DNA of 64,000 nt, taken from NCBI GenBank assembly GCA_002009975.1, contig MTLP01000002.1, positions 34,795-98,794 of the forward strand, in the 5' to 3' direction. The DNA comes from Thermococcus sp. JdFR-02. GTDB taxonomy: Archaea > Methanobacteriota_B > Thermococci > Thermococcales > Thermococcaceae. A model generated the notes under the pieces. It was not told the DNA's origin and made no database searches. It saw only the letters and a program-made list of their open reading frames with translations. This document shows, piece after piece, positions 27,998-38,404 of the stretch (positions are counted from its first letter, which is position 1; each line of letters starts with the position of its first letter). The translations under genes were made by a program, and so were the position numbers.

Positions 27998-28597
27998 ATG
28001 AGTTGGAAAAGAGGTGCTTATCCAGAGTTCACACTCGAAGATGCTATCGCAACTCTTTTCTTGTTAACGACTCCAAAAGGGAGGAAACAGATTTCTGAAG
28101 AACTAGATTTAGGAGAGGGGAGCGTTAGAACATTACTAAAGAAGCTGAGCAATTTAAACTTGCTTGAGTCTAAACAAAGGGGGCACTATTTAAACGAAAA
28201 AGGTATGGAGGTTTATAAAGCGATATCAAAGCTTTTCTCTGAGCCTGTTGAAGTTAAAAGCATAGATAACTTACCCACCTATGCTACAGTTGTAAAGAAT
28301 CCTCCAAATTTTAAGAGCATAGAGCTTAGAGATGAAGCCATCAGGTTTTTTGCAAAGGGAGCCATGATTTTAGTATGCAAAAACAACGATGTGATTTTCC
28401 CTGAAGATGGAAGATTATTGAGTGAGACACTTCCAGAACTAAGTGAGGATTTAAGAAAGCTCTCTCCAAGAGAAGGAGATTTAATAGTTGTGACCTGGGC
28501 AGAAAAGAGGGCAAACGCTATAAAGAGTGCGATACATGTTGCTTTAACTCTCAAAAAGAAAGAACTTCCTATGGAAATCATAAATCTAACGAGGTGA
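27998..28597 (+). CDS. Winged-helix protein of DUF4443 type
   Basis: 199 residues. The N-terminal winged helix (residues 12-75) includes LEDAIATLFLLTTPKGRKQISEELDLGEGSVRTLLKKL and the wing ESKQRGHYLNEKG. The C-terminal half (VCKNNDVIFPEDG, LSPREGDLIVVTWAEK) looks like a ligand-sensing domain. It lies 4 bases before pyrF in one operon with the PUA and nucleotidyltransferase genes, so a regulator of this or pyrimidine genes is plausible. Confidence 0.78.
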   Translation: MSWKRGAYPEFTLEDAIATLFLLTTPKGRKQISEELDLGEGSVRTLLKKLSNLNLLESKQRGHYLNEKGMEVYKAISKLFSEPVEVKSIDNLPTYATVVKNPPNFKSIELRDEAIRFFAKGAMILVCKNNDVIFPEDGRLLSETLPELSEDLRKLSPREGDLIVVTWAEKRANAIKSAIHVALTLKKKELPMEIINLTR

Positions 28598-28601
28598 ACG
28601 G

Positions 28602-29243
28602 ATGAGCAGGATAATTCTCGCATTGGATGTCTATGAAAAAGAAAAAGCTTTGAAAATCGCGAGAGAGACAAGGGACTATCTTTGGGCGATAAAGATCAAT
28701 TGGCCCTTAATCTTAGGGAGCGGGTTAGGTATCGTTAAAGAACTCAAGAAAGAAACCAAATTGCCAATTATTGGAGATTTTAAAGTTGCAGATATCCCCA
28801 ATACCAACAGACTTATAGCAAAGAAAGCTTTTGAAGCTGGAGTGGATTACATAATAGTTCATGGATTCGTTGGAAGAGATAGCGTAGAAGCTGTAATGGA
28901 AGAAGGAAAAACGATAATAGTTGTTGAGATGAGCCATGAAGGTGCCAAGCAATTTATCCAGCCCATTACAGATGAACTTATCGAGCTTGCAAATGAATTA
29001 AATCCCTTTGGGGTCATTGCTCCAGCAACAAGACCAGAGAGAGTTAGATATATACGAAAAAAGCTCGATAGGAGCATAAAGATTTTAACTCCAGGAGTAG
29101 GAGCACAGGGAGGAAAAGCATTGGAAGCTTTAAAAGCTGGTGCAGATTATATCATAATTGGAAGGAGCATTTACAAAAGCGACAATCCGAGGGAAAGTGC
29201 TAAGATCATTTGGGAGGAGATAGAAAATGGAGTTAAAAGTTAG
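28602..29243 (+). CDS. pyrF: Orotidine 5'-phosphate decarboxylase
   Basis: 213 residues. It forms UMP from OMP in pyrimidine synthesis. The catalytic Asp-x-Lys-x-x-Asp is in GDFKVADIPNT, the N-terminal LALDVYEKEKAL carries the substrate Asp, and the C-terminal ILTPGVGAQGG and DYIIIGRSIYKSDNP bind phosphate. The length is normal for the archaeal form. It overlaps the PUA gene by 17 bases. Confidence 0.95.
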   Translation: MSRIILALDVYEKEKALKIARETRDYLWAIKINWPLILGSGLGIVKELKKETKLPIIGDFKVADIPNTNRLIAKKAFEAGVDYIIVHGFVGRDSVEAVMEEGKTIIVVEMSHEGAKQFIQPITDELIELANELNPFGVIAPATRPERVRYIRKKLDRSIKILTPGVGAQGGKALEALKAGADYIIIGRSIYKSDNPRESAKIIWEEIENGVKS

Positions 29244-29748
29244 GAGGTTCTTGAGCAAGAAAGAGATCAAGCAAATAACAAGAGAGATGGCAAAAATTTT
29301 TGGAGAGGAAGTTGCTGATAGACTTATAAGAAAGAAAGATGATGTCGAAATTGCTGAGCTGGATAAGCTGACCCAAATAATATTCGTGAATGGAAAGGCT
29401 ATGTTCATAAAGAGAGAGAACCTTGTTTTTCCACTTGTTATAGCCTTGTATGAACTTTCCAATGAAGAGGATCTAAGGAATTGGAAGAGAAGGGTTGTTG
29501 TTGACCAAGGCGCTATCCCTTACATTTTAAACGGTGCCGACGTTATGGCACCAGGAATCGTTGATGCAGATGAGGAGATAAAAGAGGGAGACTTTGTTTT
29601 TGTAATTGAAGAGCAGTTTGGAAGACCTTTAGCAATTGGAATAGCTTTAATGAGCGGTAAAGAAATGAAAGAGAAGAATAAGGGAAAAGCGGTAAAGGTA
29701 ATTCATCATGCAAAGGATAAGATATGGGAGCTAACGGTGAGAGCATGA
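29227..29748 (+). CDS. PUA domain RNA-binding protein
   Basis: 173 residues. The C-terminal half is a PUA domain: [40 protein letters not shown]. The N-terminal half ([36 protein letters not shown]) matches the archaeal PUA proteins related to MCT-1/translation factors. It may act in translation or RNA modification. It is in an operon with pyrF, and its stop overlaps the next start (ATGA at 29745-29748). Confidence 0.85.
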   Translation: MELKVRRFLSKKEIKQITREMAKIFGEEVADRLIRKKDDVEIAELDKLTQIIFVNGKAMFIKRENLVFPLVIALYELSNEEDLRNWKRRVVVDQGAIPYILNGADVMAPGIVDADEEIKEGDFVFVIEEQFGRPLAIGIALMSGKEMKEKNKGKAVKVIHHAKDKIWELTVRA

Positions 29749-30191
29749 AAGAGAGCAAGAAAATTCGGGTCGTGGTGGGAGGAGTATTTGACCTGCTTCA
29801 TGTTGGTCATATTCACTTTTTAACTCAAGCAAAAAAGCTTGGAGATGAGCTAATAGTTATCGTTGCCCATGATGATACTGTAAAAAAGAGAAAGGGTAGA
29901 CCTCCAATAAACTCCATGCATGAGAGAGCAGAAGTTTTAAGAGCTTTAAAGCCTGTGGATGAAGTTGTTATAGGAGATCCAAATGAAATAAGCTTTGAAC
30001 TAATAAAAAAACTAAGCCCAGATATCATTGCATTGGGTCCAGATCAAGACTTTAATGAGATAAAATTGAAGGAAGAGCTTAAGAGGCATGGGATAAAAGC
30101 AGAGGTCATAAGGATCCCATACTTATACAAAAGTGACATTGCAAAAACAAGCAAAATAATAAAAAGGATAATAGAAACTTTCTGTGACTGA
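29745..30191 (+). CDS. FAD synthase-like nucleotidyltransferase (RibL group)
   Basis: 148 residues. Cytidylyl/adenylyltransferase fold with HVGH in [15 protein letters not shown], the [10 protein letters not shown] loop and LGPDQDF, all matching archaeal FAD synthase RibL, which adenylates FMN. The C-terminus ends ETFCD with one Cys; the paired Cys of some RibL proteins is reduced. GGTGAG precedes ATG 29745; a longer start at 29724 lies inside the PUA gene. Adenylyl versus cytidylyl transfer is inferred. Confidence 0.78.
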   Translation: MKESKKIRVVVGGVFDLLHVGHIHFLTQAKKLGDELIVIVAHDDTVKKRKGRPPINSMHERAEVLRALKPVDEVVIGDPNEISFELIKKLSPDIIALGPDQDFNEIKLKEELKRHGIKAEVIRIPYLYKSDIAKTSKIIKRIIETFCD

Positions 30192-30245
30192 GTTTTAGCA
30201 TCTTATTTAATGAAAGCTCTGATTTTAGAGGGTTATTTAATGAGC

Positions 30246-30575
30246 CTAAAGTCTGAACTTTTCCATATAACTCCTTAAAAGCTCTGGATTTTCTCTATCC
30301 ACGACGCTTAATAGCTCATCAAACTTTCTCTCGCCGATAGCTTTCTTTAGGTAATAATAAAGGTTAACAGCATCTTCAACTATGTTACTCTGCCTCCTCC
30401 CCTCTTCACCGTAAAGTTCAATAAGCTTTAGGTTCGTGTCAAGGCTTATGTAGAGGGTTTTTTGCTTTTTAACTTTCTTTAGGTCTTCTCTTCTCGCTTT
30501 CTCTTCCTTTTTTGCTGGTTTGGTTAGTTCATCAACAGAACCTGCAAAGAGTTTTGGGATTTTATCTCTCGACAA
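30246..30575 (-). CDS. ParA-associated small protein
   Basis: 109 residues with a basic N-terminal segment (about residues 20-45) and a ribbon-helix-helix-like middle ([38 protein letters not shown]). It overlaps the parA start by 14 bases, so the two are coupled. A DNA-binding or ParA-stimulating partner is the natural reading, similar to ParG/ParB-like partners of ParA, but this is inferred from context. Confidence 0.7.
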   Translation of the reverse strand: MSRDKIPKLFAGSVDELTKPAKKEEKARREDLKKVKKQKTLYISLDTNLKLIELYGEEGRRQSNIVEDAVNLYYYLKKAIGERKFDELLSVVDRENPELLRSYMEKFRL

Positions 30576-31332
30576 GATTAATCACCTCATTTGCCAATTT
30601 TAAAAATGCCTTTGAAGCTCTTCCATTTGGTTCAAACTCAAATATACTAACTCCTTGAGATTGAGCTTTTTCTAAGGCTATTGATTTTGGAATTGTAGTT
30701 AAAAGCGGTGCATTTGGATATGCTCCTTTAAGCTCCTTTAATCTAGTTGCTGGAACTTTCGTCTGTTTTGTATATTTGTTAGGAACCAATCCAAGAAGAG
30801 AGAGATTTTCATTTGTTTCCTCTCTTATCATCCTCATTAAGTTAAACATTAACTGCATACCTATTACTCCGAAGTAGCTCAATTCTAGAGGTATTAGAAC
30901 GTAATCAGAGCTCGTTAATGAGTTTACAAGAAATATTCCCATACTTGGAGGATTGTCGATAAGTATATAATCATAATCAGGTAGTATTGGCTTTAATGCC
31001 TTTTCTAACCTTCTCTCCCTGTTATAAGCGTTTATTATCTCAATTTCCTTAGCAGAGAGATTAAGGTGTGATGGTATTAAGTGCAGGTTTCCATTTAGCT
31101 CTATTATTGTGCTATAAACATCACTCTCTCTTGTCAACAAAGTACCAACATTGCTTTCTTCACATTTTAGCACATCCATTCCTATTAAACCAAATGTCAA
31201 GTTGAACTGTGGATCTATATCTACCAAAAGAACCTTCTTTCCTTTGTTTGCAAGTGCATGACCTAAGTTCATTGCAAGTGTAGTCTTGCCAACTCCTCCC
31301 TTCTGATTGGCTATACTAATAACTGTCGCCAT
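30562..31332 (-). CDS. parA: ParA/Soj family ATPase
   Basis: 256 residues. Deviant Walker A is [15 protein letters not shown] at residues 8-22, Walker A' [14 protein letters not shown] near 37, and Walker B-like [15 protein letters not shown] near 120. All the signature Lys residues are present. Such ATPases position DNA or cell-surface assemblies. It lies 28 bases downstream of ftsZ on the same strand, in an operon with an RHH regulator gene at the head. Confidence 0.9.
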   Translation of the reverse strand: MATVISIANQKGGVGKTTLAMNLGHALANKGKKVLLVDIDPQFNLTFGLIGMDVLKCEESNVGTLLTRESDVYSTIIELNGNLHLIPSHLNLSAKEIEIINAYNRERRLEKALKPILPDYDYILIDNPPSMGIFLVNSLTSSDYVLIPLELSYFGVIGMQLMFNLMRMIREETNENLSLLGLVPNKYTKQTKVPATRLKELKGAYPNAPLLTTIPKSIALEKAQSQGVSIFEFEPNGRASKAFLKLANEVINLVER

Positions 31333-31360
31333 AGAACCACCTAATAAAAAGTGGTAAAAA

Positions 31361-32575
31361 TCAAAGCTCTAATATACCATCAAAGGGTCCTTTTCCAATT
31401 CTAAATCCATTGCTCTTCTTGTCCTCATAAAAGTCAGTGAACAGTTCTGAAAATCCGTTTCTTGATCTGTAAGTGGATCTTTGTCCGAATTGTAGCACGT
31501 TGTCACTTCCTACATTAAATGCTTCTTGACTTCCATAGATGTAAGGTGATTTCACCCCAGTCATAATTAACATTACTCTTACATAGCTCTCAAGGTCTTC
31601 ATCTATCCTTGCTCCCCAGATAATTTCGCTTCTCTTACCCAATCTTTTGTTTACCTCTTCCATAGCCTTGTTTATCTCATCAAGCTTAACATCAGGACCC
31701 ATTGTAAAGTGAACCAAAGCAGCCTTTCCTCCCTTATACTCAACATCGAGCATTCTATTGTTTAAGGCATCTAGAACAGCATCAACTGCTCTGTTCCTTG
31801 AGTTTGACTCGCCAATACCAATTAGAGCAGTTCCCCCATGCTTCATCACGCTATAAACGTCTGCAAAATCGATATTGATCATTGAATCTTGATTTATTGT
31901 CTCGCTCAATCCTTTAACCATCCTTGCAATGACTTCATCGGCAACTCTAAATGCTTGAGTTATAGGAAGATTTGGAACTAAATCCAAAAGCTTGTTGTTG
32001 TCAACAACTATCACAGTGTCAGCATATTGCATTAAAGCCTTTAAACCAGCCCTTGCCTTTTCCAACTTAATCTGCCCTTCCATTTTGAAGGGGAAGGTAA
32101 CTACACCAACGACAAGGGGGTCTTGGTGTCTTCCCTTATTCTTTGCAACTTCCTTCACAATTTTTGCAACAACCGGTGCAGCACCAGTTCCAGTCCCACC
32201 ACCCATTCCAGCTGTTATGAACACCAAGTCTGCACCGTCAACAACGTTTGCTATATCTTGGGCGCTTGCTTCAGCAGCTCTATAAGCTATTTTTGGATCT
32301 CCCCCAGCACCTTTTCCATAGGTAACGTTTGGACCCAAAAGAAGTTTCAAATCAGCTCTCGTTTTTGCCAATTGCTGGGAATCAGTATTCATGGCAATTA
32401 ACTCAGCTCCATGAACACCAATTTGGTGAAGCCGCGTGATCGTGTTATTCCCAGAACCACCAATACCAATAACAACGATCCTTACAGGACTTCGTGGGAA
32501 TTTGCCTTTCTTTTCATTTTGGCTTTCGTCAAAGTTCAAATCAATGCCCGCTTGCTCTAAAAGCTTAAATACCAT
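31361..32575 (-). CDS. ftsZ: Cell division GTPase FtsZ
   Basis: 404 residues. Tubulin-like GTPase: nucleotide-binding [12 protein letters not shown] at the start, the signature [12 protein letters not shown] near residue 120, and the T7 loop [22 protein letters not shown]. It forms the archaeal division ring. ATG 32575 is 8 bases after GGGGGT; the ORF can be extended to 32590. A short acidic C-terminal tail (GPFDGILEL) could bind a membrane anchor such as SepF. The paralogue number (FtsZ1/2) is not decided here. Confidence 0.93.
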   Translation of the reverse strand: MVFKLLEQAGIDLNFDESQNEKKGKFPRSPVRIVVIGIGGSGNNTITRLHQIGVHGAELIAMNTDSQQLAKTRADLKLLLGPNVTYGKGAGGDPKIAYRAAEASAQDIANVVDGADLVFITAGMGGGTGTGAAPVVAKIVKEVAKNKGRHQDPLVVGVVTFPFKMEGQIKLEKARAGLKALMQYADTVIVVDNNKLLDLVPNLPITQAFRVADEVIARMVKGLSETINQDSMINIDFADVYSVMKHGGTALIGIGESNSRNRAVDAVLDALNNRMLDVEYKGGKAALVHFTMGPDVKLDEINKAMEEVNKRLGKRSEIIWGARIDEDLESYVRVMLIMTGVKSPYIYGSQEAFNVGSDNVLQFGQRSTYRSRNGFSELFTDFYEDKKSNGFRIGKGPFDGILEL

Positions 32576-32615
32576 TTTCATTACCCCCAAACGAGTTATG
32601 TAATTATTTTAATGC

Positions 32616-32807
32616 TTATTCTACAACATATTCGGGGAGGCTCTTCTCTTCGACCTCTGAACTATAAAGCTCTCTCTTTACCAAATCCCTGATAGCTGCT
32701 CTTATAGCTTCACTCCTATTAGGATAAACACCCCTCTTTACGAGGGCATCGATAGCATTTATAAGCCCTTGAGGTAGTTGAACACTGATGATTTTCATCT
32801 TTGCCAT
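32616..32807 (-). CDS. Short ribbon-helix-helix regulator upstream of ftsZ (CdrS-like)
   Basis: 63 residues, MKIISVQLPQGLINAIDALV followed by YPNRSEAIRAAIRDLVKREL: a complete RHH/CopG fold. It heads the ftsZ-parA run, 40 bases upstream of ftsZ. In haloarchaea a short RHH protein, CdrS, is encoded next to ftsZ2 and controls division genes. Size, fold and position agree, so I call it CdrS-like; orthology is inference. Confidence 0.8.
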   Translation of the reverse strand: MAKMKIISVQLPQGLINAIDALVKRGVYPNRSEAIRAAIRDLVKRELYSSEVEEKSLPEYVVE

Positions 32808-33030
32808 TTCTGCTCCTCCATACCATAAGTGATATTGCTAATACGATAATGCACTTTACTTCGTTAAATACTTTTTCGTGCAAAATAATATCATAATAAT
32901 ATTAAATTCAAAAAATTTTAAGTTCTAATAGCTAAAAACTTAAAAATTTTAAATGTACAGTTTTGACATATCCCTGATTACAAAAAACTATAATAGCGAT
33001 TCATAGTGAACACACAATGGAGGTAATCAC

Positions 33031-33453
33031 ATGAAGGTTGTAAACTGGCATGGAACAGAAATAGCAATAGCTAAGATATCACTTAAAGATACCTCTTGGC
33101 TATTTAACGAACTTGATGAAAGCATGCAAGTTGCAAGTGTCGAATGCTGGGAACAATTAGCATTTGCAACTATAGTTTCATTGAAATCTTTCGAAAGAGG
33201 CACAAACAAAGCCAGAACAATTAAAGGGGAGATTCTGTTGAGGCTAGCAGGCACAATACAAATTCATGAGGCAATAAAACAAATAGGGGCAAAGGAAGGA
33301 GAAAACTTTATTGTCTCCTTTGGAAAAGATGCAGATAAAAGGTTGAGAGATTTCTTAATAAAGCATAACTTAAAGGAAATTCTGATAAAAGACTGCAAAA
33401 AAGAAAAGGTAAAGGATTTGATGGAACTTTCTGCAGTGGTTGATGTTATCTAA
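33031..33453 (+). CDS. cgi121: KEOPS complex subunit Cgi121
   Basis: 140 residues. Cgi121 recruits tRNA to the KEOPS complex that makes t6A37. SVECWEQLAFATIVSLKSFERG and AGTIQIHEAIKQIGAKEGENFIVSFG are typical of archaeal members. It has its own promoter after a 220-base AT-rich gap; GGAGGTAATC is 10 bases before ATG 33031. Monocistronic. Confidence 0.85.
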   Translation: MKVVNWHGTEIAIAKISLKDTSWLFNELDESMQVASVECWEQLAFATIVSLKSFERGTNKARTIKGEILLRLAGTIQIHEAIKQIGAKEGENFIVSFGKDADKRLRDFLIKHNLKEILIKDCKKEKVKDLMELSAVVDVI

Positions 33454-33598
33454 ATAACCCTCATGTTTATGAAAACTTTTTCAAAAATCCTCAAAATACA
33501 CAAAATAATTTCCGAATTTTCTAAACTGATGCAAATTCTATCTTCGATAATTTTATAAGCTCTTTTACGTGCCAATAAAATGCAGAGGGGTGATATTC

Positions 33599-34777
33599 AT
33601 GCGCTATAAAACCCGTACTTATTTCATAGCTGAGCGTATAGCATTAATTCAGCGCTCAAAAATTAGAGAACTCTTTGAACGGGCTTCAAAAATGGAAAAT
33701 GTGATTTCTCTTGGAATTGGAGAACCAGATTTCGATACTCCACAAAACATTAAAGAAGCTGCTAAAAAGGCTTTAGATGAAGGATGGACACACTATACTC
33801 CAAATGCTGGAATTTTAGAGCTTAGACAAGCAATAAAAGAGTATTATAAGGATTTTTACGGAATTGACATTTCAGAAAGCAACATAATAGTAACTGCTGG
33901 TGCGTATGAGGCAACATATCTAGCTTTTGAAAGCCTCTTAGAGAAAGGAGACGAAGTTATAATACCAGATCCAGCTTTCGTTTGCTATGTTGAAGATGCA
34001 AAAGTTGCAGAGGCTACTCCGATTAGACTTGCTCTAAAGGAAGAGAATAACTTTCAACCCGACCCAGATGAACTTTTAGAGTTAATTACAAAGAGAACAA
34101 GAATGATAGTTGTTAATTACCCCAACAACCCAACTGGAGCGACGATTGATGAGAAAATAGTCAAAGCAATTGCAGATATTGCTCAAGATTATAACATCTA
34201 CATCTTAAGTGATGAGCCCTATGAACACTTTCTCTATGATGGAGCCAAGCATTATCCAATGCTTAAATATGCTCCAGAACATACAATTTTAGCAAATAGC
34301 TTTTCTAAGACCTTTGCAATGACCGGCTGGCGTTTAGGCTTTGCAGTTGCTCCTGAAGAGATCATTAAAGGCATGATAAAGCTCCATGCTTATGTGATAG
34401 GGAATGTTGCATCTTTTATTCAAGTCGCAGGGGTTACGGCTTTAAGGGATCCAAAGAGCTGGGAAGCTGTTGAAAAGATGAGAAAGGAATATGAGGAAAG
34501 AAGGGAAATAGTTCTGAATTATTTGAAAGAGATGCCTTACATAAAGACCTTTGAACCTAAAGGAGCATTCTACATTTTTGCAAACATAAAGGAGACTGGA
34601 ATGAAGAGCGAACAATTCAGCGAGTGGCTTTTAGAAAAGGCAAAAGTCGTTGTTGTCCCAGGAACAGCATTTGGAAAGCAAGGAGAAGGTTACGTGAGGA
34701 TTTCATATGCAACAAAGAAAGAAAAGTTAATCGAAGCTATGGAGAGAATGAAAAAAGCTCTGGAGGAGCTAAAGTGA
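33599..34777 (+). CDS. PLP-dependent class I aminotransferase
   Basis: 392 residues. Aspartate aminotransferase fold: ISLGIGEPDFDTPQNI at residue 45, NYPNNPTGA near 180, the PLP lysine in NSFSKTFAMTGWRLGF and the substrate Arg in EGYVRISYA. It resembles the broad Thermococcales aromatic/acidic aminotransferases; the exact substrate is open. ATG 33599 follows GGGGTGAT; ATG 33569 is an unlikely upstream start. Its stop overlaps the next gene start (GTGA). Confidence 0.88.
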   Translation: MRYKTRTYFIAERIALIQRSKIRELFERASKMENVISLGIGEPDFDTPQNIKEAAKKALDEGWTHYTPNAGILELRQAIKEYYKDFYGIDISESNIIVTAGAYEATYLAFESLLEKGDEVIIPDPAFVCYVEDAKVAEATPIRLALKEENNFQPDPDELLELITKRTRMIVVNYPNNPTGATIDEKIVKAIADIAQDYNIYILSDEPYEHFLYDGAKHYPMLKYAPEHTILANSFSKTFAMTGWRLGFAVAPEEIIKGMIKLHAYVIGNVASFIQVAGVTALRDPKSWEAVEKMRKEYEERREIVLNYLKEMPYIKTFEPKGAFYIFANIKETGMKSEQFSEWLLEKAKVVVVPGTAFGKQGEGYVRISYATKKEKLIEAMERMKKALEELK

Positions 34778-35037
34778 AGGAAGTACTTTATGTCTTCATT
34801 GCAATTTTTTTAGCTGAGCTCGGCGATAAAACACAGCTCGCCACAATTGCCTTCGCATCCAAGTATGGCTGGGTTAAAGCGTTCGTTGGTGCAATACTCG
34901 GTTTAGCTGTTGTTAATTTGATTGGAGCATTTATAGGAGAAAAGATAGGGGAGGCTCTACCTATAGAGCTTATTCACAAAGGAGCTGGAGTTTTGTTTAT
35001 TCTCTTTGGCATTTTGATGTTAACTGGAAAAATGTAG
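34774..35037 (+). CDS. UPF0016/GDT1-type cation transporter, half size
   Basis: 87 residues from GTG 34774, overlapping the aminotransferase stop by 4 bases, with GGAGGAG at 34762-34768. Three membrane helices and the family motif E-x-G-D-(K/R)-(T/S) seen as ELGDKTQLAT. Full GDT1 proteins have two such repeats; this has one and would need to dimerise. The family moves Mn2+ or Ca2+. Longer upstream frames are aminotransferase shadow. Confidence 0.85.
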   Translation: MKEVLYVFIAIFLAELGDKTQLATIAFASKYGWVKAFVGAILGLAVVNLIGAFIGEKIGEALPIELIHKGAGVLFILFGILMLTGKM

Positions 35038-35117
35038 TTGACATTTGTAGTGTAAATTTCGAAAAATATTTATTCACAAAAGAAGAGTGGAATTCAATAG
35101 TTAGGAGGGATGCAAAA

Positions 35118-36593
35118 ATGGAAATTACAACCCAGTTCATTATTGTGATGGCGTATTTTTTAATAGTAATTGGAGTTGGAGTTTTTGCAACAAAATTGGT
35201 TAAAACCTCCAAGGACATTTTGGTGGCAGGAAGAAATTTGGGTTTAGCACTAACAACTGTTGCAATTGCAGCTGAGTGGCTTGGAGGGACAAGCACAGTG
35301 GCTGTTGGTCAATGGGCGTTTAAATATGGAATTAGTCCAATTTGGTACAACATCTCCACTTCTATAGGAATGTTTCTATTTGGATTAACTTGGGCTGCTC
35401 TATACAGAAAGATGCAAGTTTACACTGTTCCAGAAATGATTGAAAGGGTTTATGATAGAAGAACTAGGTTAACTTCAGCTATCTTCTTTATTGCCGCTTA
35501 CCTCCTTCTCTCAGCAGTTCAAATTGGTGCCATTGGAGCCCTGTTTAGCGGTGCTTTGAAAATGGATATTAACACTGCAATAATCATAGCAGGTTTGGGA
35601 ATCACAATTTACACCTTAGCTGGAGGAATGTATAGTGTAGCTTTAACTAATTTTATCCACGTTTTCGTTATCTGGGGTGGAATGATAGCTGCTTATCTCT
35701 TCTATATGTCAAAAGTTGGTTGGTATGATGGAATTAGAGTTGCTCTTGACAACTGGGCTGCTCAAGGAGCTATCAAGCTTACAAGCGAGAAGGCTTTAAG
35801 CCCCTTTGGTATGGGACGTTCAGTTGTTTTAGCTTGGATTCTCGGTGGTATAACAGGGACCTTTGCAGCTCAAGCTAGTGTTCAACCAGTCTTTGCCGCT
35901 AAGGACTGGAAAACTGCTAAGAGAGCTGCTCTACTCACTCCATTAATAGTTGCACCACTTGGTTTCCTCGTTACAAGTATAGTTTTAGCAGCTATTTCCC
36001 TACATGGCAACTATGTCGGAACTGAGACTAGATTAGCATTTCCGTTGGCTCTAATGTATATACCAAATCCAATAATCGGTGGAATTGCAATGGCTGGTGT
36101 TTTTGCTGCAATAGCCTCAACCGAAGCTCCTATTCTCTTGGGAATGGCAACTATGTTTGTTAGAGATGTATATTCAACAAAAATAAAACCAGGAGCAAAA
36201 GATAAAGAGGTCCTCCTAGCAACTCGTGTAACAACTTTTGCTGTGGGAATAATAAGCATAATTATGGCTCTTGTGATCAAAGAACTACCAATAGCAACTT
36301 ATGTAAACTATGCAATGAGAGGAGCAGTATTTGTAATCTTAGCATTGGCTATTTATTGGGCTAAACCCTCTTCAAAGGCTGCAATAATTTCAATATACTC
36401 AGCATTAATAACTGCAATCATATGGTACGCCTATTACATGACCCACAAGAGCTATCCACATGGAATTCACATAGTTTACGCAACTCTCTTTGTGTCCTTT
36501 GTGATTGCACTCTTAGTGACCTATTTAGTCCCAGGTGGAAAAAGGGATATAACTCCAAAAGAACTCTTAGTGCCACCCGAGGGAGAAGAATAA
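35118..36593 (+). CDS. Sodium:solute symporter (SSS family)
   Basis: 491 residues with about 13 membrane helices. The family is seen in KDILVAGRNLGLALTTVAIAAEWLGGTS near the start and GGIAMAGVFAAIASTEAPIL in the Na+-site helix 8-9 region. The substrate (sugar, amino acid or carboxylate) is unknown. GGAGGGATGC precedes ATG 35118. The stop overlaps the start of the next small membrane gene (TAATG). Confidence 0.9.
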   Translation: MEITTQFIIVMAYFLIVIGVGVFATKLVKTSKDILVAGRNLGLALTTVAIAAEWLGGTSTVAVGQWAFKYGISPIWYNISTSIGMFLFGLTWAALYRKMQVYTVPEMIERVYDRRTRLTSAIFFIAAYLLLSAVQIGAIGALFSGALKMDINTAIIIAGLGITIYTLAGGMYSVALTNFIHVFVIWGGMIAAYLFYMSKVGWYDGIRVALDNWAAQGAIKLTSEKALSPFGMGRSVVLAWILGGITGTFAAQASVQPVFAAKDWKTAKRAALLTPLIVAPLGFLVTSIVLAAISLHGNYVGTETRLAFPLALMYIPNPIIGGIAMAGVFAAIASTEAPILLGMATMFVRDVYSTKIKPGAKDKEVLLATRVTTFAVGIISIIMALVIKELPIATYVNYAMRGAVFVILALAIYWAKPSSKAAIISIYSALITAIIWYAYYMTHKSYPHGIHIVYATLFVSFVIALLVTYLVPGGKRDITPKELLVPPEGEE

Positions 36594-36922
36594 TGAAAGA
36601 AGCAAAAATTTTAGTTTTGTCTTTTTTCCTTTTAATGACTCTCTATTTCTTTGGGATTGGTTTGCTTAGCCTTTATGATAGAATGACCTTTCTCGGATTC
36701 TGGATTATAGGCTCAATCCATTTATTGGTAGCATTTGGAATCTTTTTAGGGAAGAGGATTGCTGTAAACATAGGAACATACATTGCCCTCTTAGACTTTG
36801 TTTTCGGACTTTTATGGGTCATTATAAGTTTTGAAATAGCTTCAATAACATTGGCGGTTTTATCAGCTTTAGCTTTGTTTCTTTTAACAGATGAAGATGT
36901 TAGGATGGAATTAGCGGGCTAA
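36593..36922 (+). CDS. Small membrane protein coupled to the symporter
   Basis: 109 residues from ATG 36593, which overlaps the symporter stop by one base. Four membrane helices (LVLSFFLLMTLYFFGIG, LGFWIIGSIHLLVAFGIFLG, YIALLDFVFGLLWVII, LAVLSALALFLL). The pattern resembles the protein at 20142-20453. Longer in-frame upstream starts would read inside the symporter and are rejected. Possibly an accessory symporter subunit. Confidence 0.75.
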   Translation: MKEAKILVLSFFLLMTLYFFGIGLLSLYDRMTFLGFWIIGSIHLLVAFGIFLGKRIAVNIGTYIALLDFVFGLLWVIISFEIASITLAVLSALALFLLTDEDVRMELAG

Positions 36923-37071
36923 AACACTATTTCTTAGCTCAACATAATCTAACATTAGCTTTTAAATCCATTGCTCATTTTTAAGTTTTTTCCGTCTATT
37001 TTTGCAAAATTCGCAAAATCTAATCGAAACATATATTGGGCTGAAATGCATAAAGTAAGCAGGTGGTACTT

Positions 37072-38403
37072 GTGAAGGTTGATGAAATAATTGAACGCTA
37101 TAACAAAGTTTTTTGTAAAGCCGCCCGTGTCACTTATGCACCCATTGTTGGCGTTAGAGCCAAAAATGCCAAGGTTTGGGACATAGAAGGAAAAGAATAT
37201 ATTGACTTCCTTTCGGATGCTGCTGTTCAAAATGTTGGACATAACAACGATAGGGTTGTTAAAGCTATTATAGAGCAAACAGAAAAGCTAATTCACTTCA
37301 CATTCATATACGGATTTCCAGTTGAACCTCTTCTACTAGCTGAAAAGTTAATAGAAATTTCGCCTATTAAAAACGCAAAAGTGACCTTTGGATTAAGCGG
37401 TGGACATGCAAATGATGGGGCAATAAAGTTCGTAAGAGCTTACACAAAGAGAAGAACATTATTGAGCTATTTAGGAAGTTACTTTGGTCCAACATATGGT
37501 GCAATGAGCATTACCGGTTTAGAGTTTGAAGTTAGAGCCTTAGTTGGAGAGCTAAGTGATGTTCACTATATTCCATTTCCTGATTGTTATAGGTGTCCCT
37601 TTGGTCAAACAAAAGAAAGCTGCCATTTTGAGTGTGTTGAATACATAAAGAAGAAGTTCGAGTATGAAGTTTATGCAGATGGTGTTGCCGCACTATTTGC
37701 AGAAGCTATCCAGGGAGATTCTGGAATGATTGTTCCTCCAGAGAACTACTTTAAGAAAGTTAAGAGAATTTTAGATGAGCATGGAATTTTGTTAGTAGTT
37801 GATGAAATTCAAACTGGTCTTGGAAGAACTGGAAAGTGGTTTGCAATAGAGCATTTTGATGTTGTTCCAGACATTATAACGATTGCCAAGCCATTAGGTG
37901 GAGGCTTGCCTATAAGTGCTGTGATTGGAAGGGAGGGGATAATGGAATCATTACCACCTTTGGGACATACATCAACCCTTAGCGGAAATCCTGTAACATG
38001 TAGGGCAGCCTTAGCTGTTATCGAAGAGATAGAGGAAAAAGACTTGCTTAGAAGAGCCGAAAAGCTTGGCAATTACACATTAAAGCGTTTAGAAAAAATG
38101 AAGAATGATCATGAACTTATTGGAGATGTGAGAGGAAAGGGATTAATGATAGGGGTTGATTTGGTTAAAGATAGAGAGACTAAAGAACGGGCTTATGATG
38201 AGGCTAAAAAAGTCGTTTGGAGAGCTTATGAGCTTGGCTTGATTCTAGCCTTCCTACACGGAAACGTTTTAAGGATTCAACCCCCTCTAACAATTGAAAA
38301 GGAAGTTTTAGATGAAGGTTTGGACAAGTTAGAGCAAGCTATAAGCGATGTTGAAGAGGGAAAAGTTGGAGATGAAGCACTAAAGAAAGTTCGTGGGTGG
38401 TGA
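37072..38403 (+). CDS. Class III PLP aminotransferase (ornithine/racemase group)
   Basis: 443 residues. Fold-type I class III enzyme: [16 protein letters not shown] near residue 40, the PLP Asp in [13 protein letters not shown], the PLP Lys in [15 protein letters not shown]. The Cys-rich insert [17 protein letters not shown] is seen in the Thermococcales amino acid racemase/aminotransferase group. The substrate is open (omega-amino acid or racemisation). GTG 37072 follows AGGTGG at 37061-37066. It overlaps the MazG gene's upstream leader. Confidence 0.85.
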   Translation: MKVDEIIERYNKVFCKAARVTYAPIVGVRAKNAKVWDIEGKEYIDFLSDAAVQNVGHNNDRVVKAIIEQTEKLIHFTFIYGFPVEPLLLAEKLIEISPIKNAKVTFGLSGGHANDGAIKFVRAYTKRRTLLSYLGSYFGPTYGAMSITGLEFEVRALVGELSDVHYIPFPDCYRCPFGQTKESCHFECVEYIKKKFEYEVYADGVAALFAEAIQGDSGMIVPPENYFKKVKRILDEHGILLVVDEIQTGLGRTGKWFAIEHFDVVPDIITIAKPLGGGLPISAVIGREGIMESLPPLGHTSTLSGNPVTCRAALAVIEEIEEKDLLRRAEKLGNYTLKRLEKMKNDHELIGDVRGKGLMIGVDLVKDRETKERAYDEAKKVVWRAYELGLILAFLHGNVLRIQPPLTIEKEVLDEGLDKLEQAISDVEEGKVGDEALKKVRGW

Positions 38404-38404
38404 A

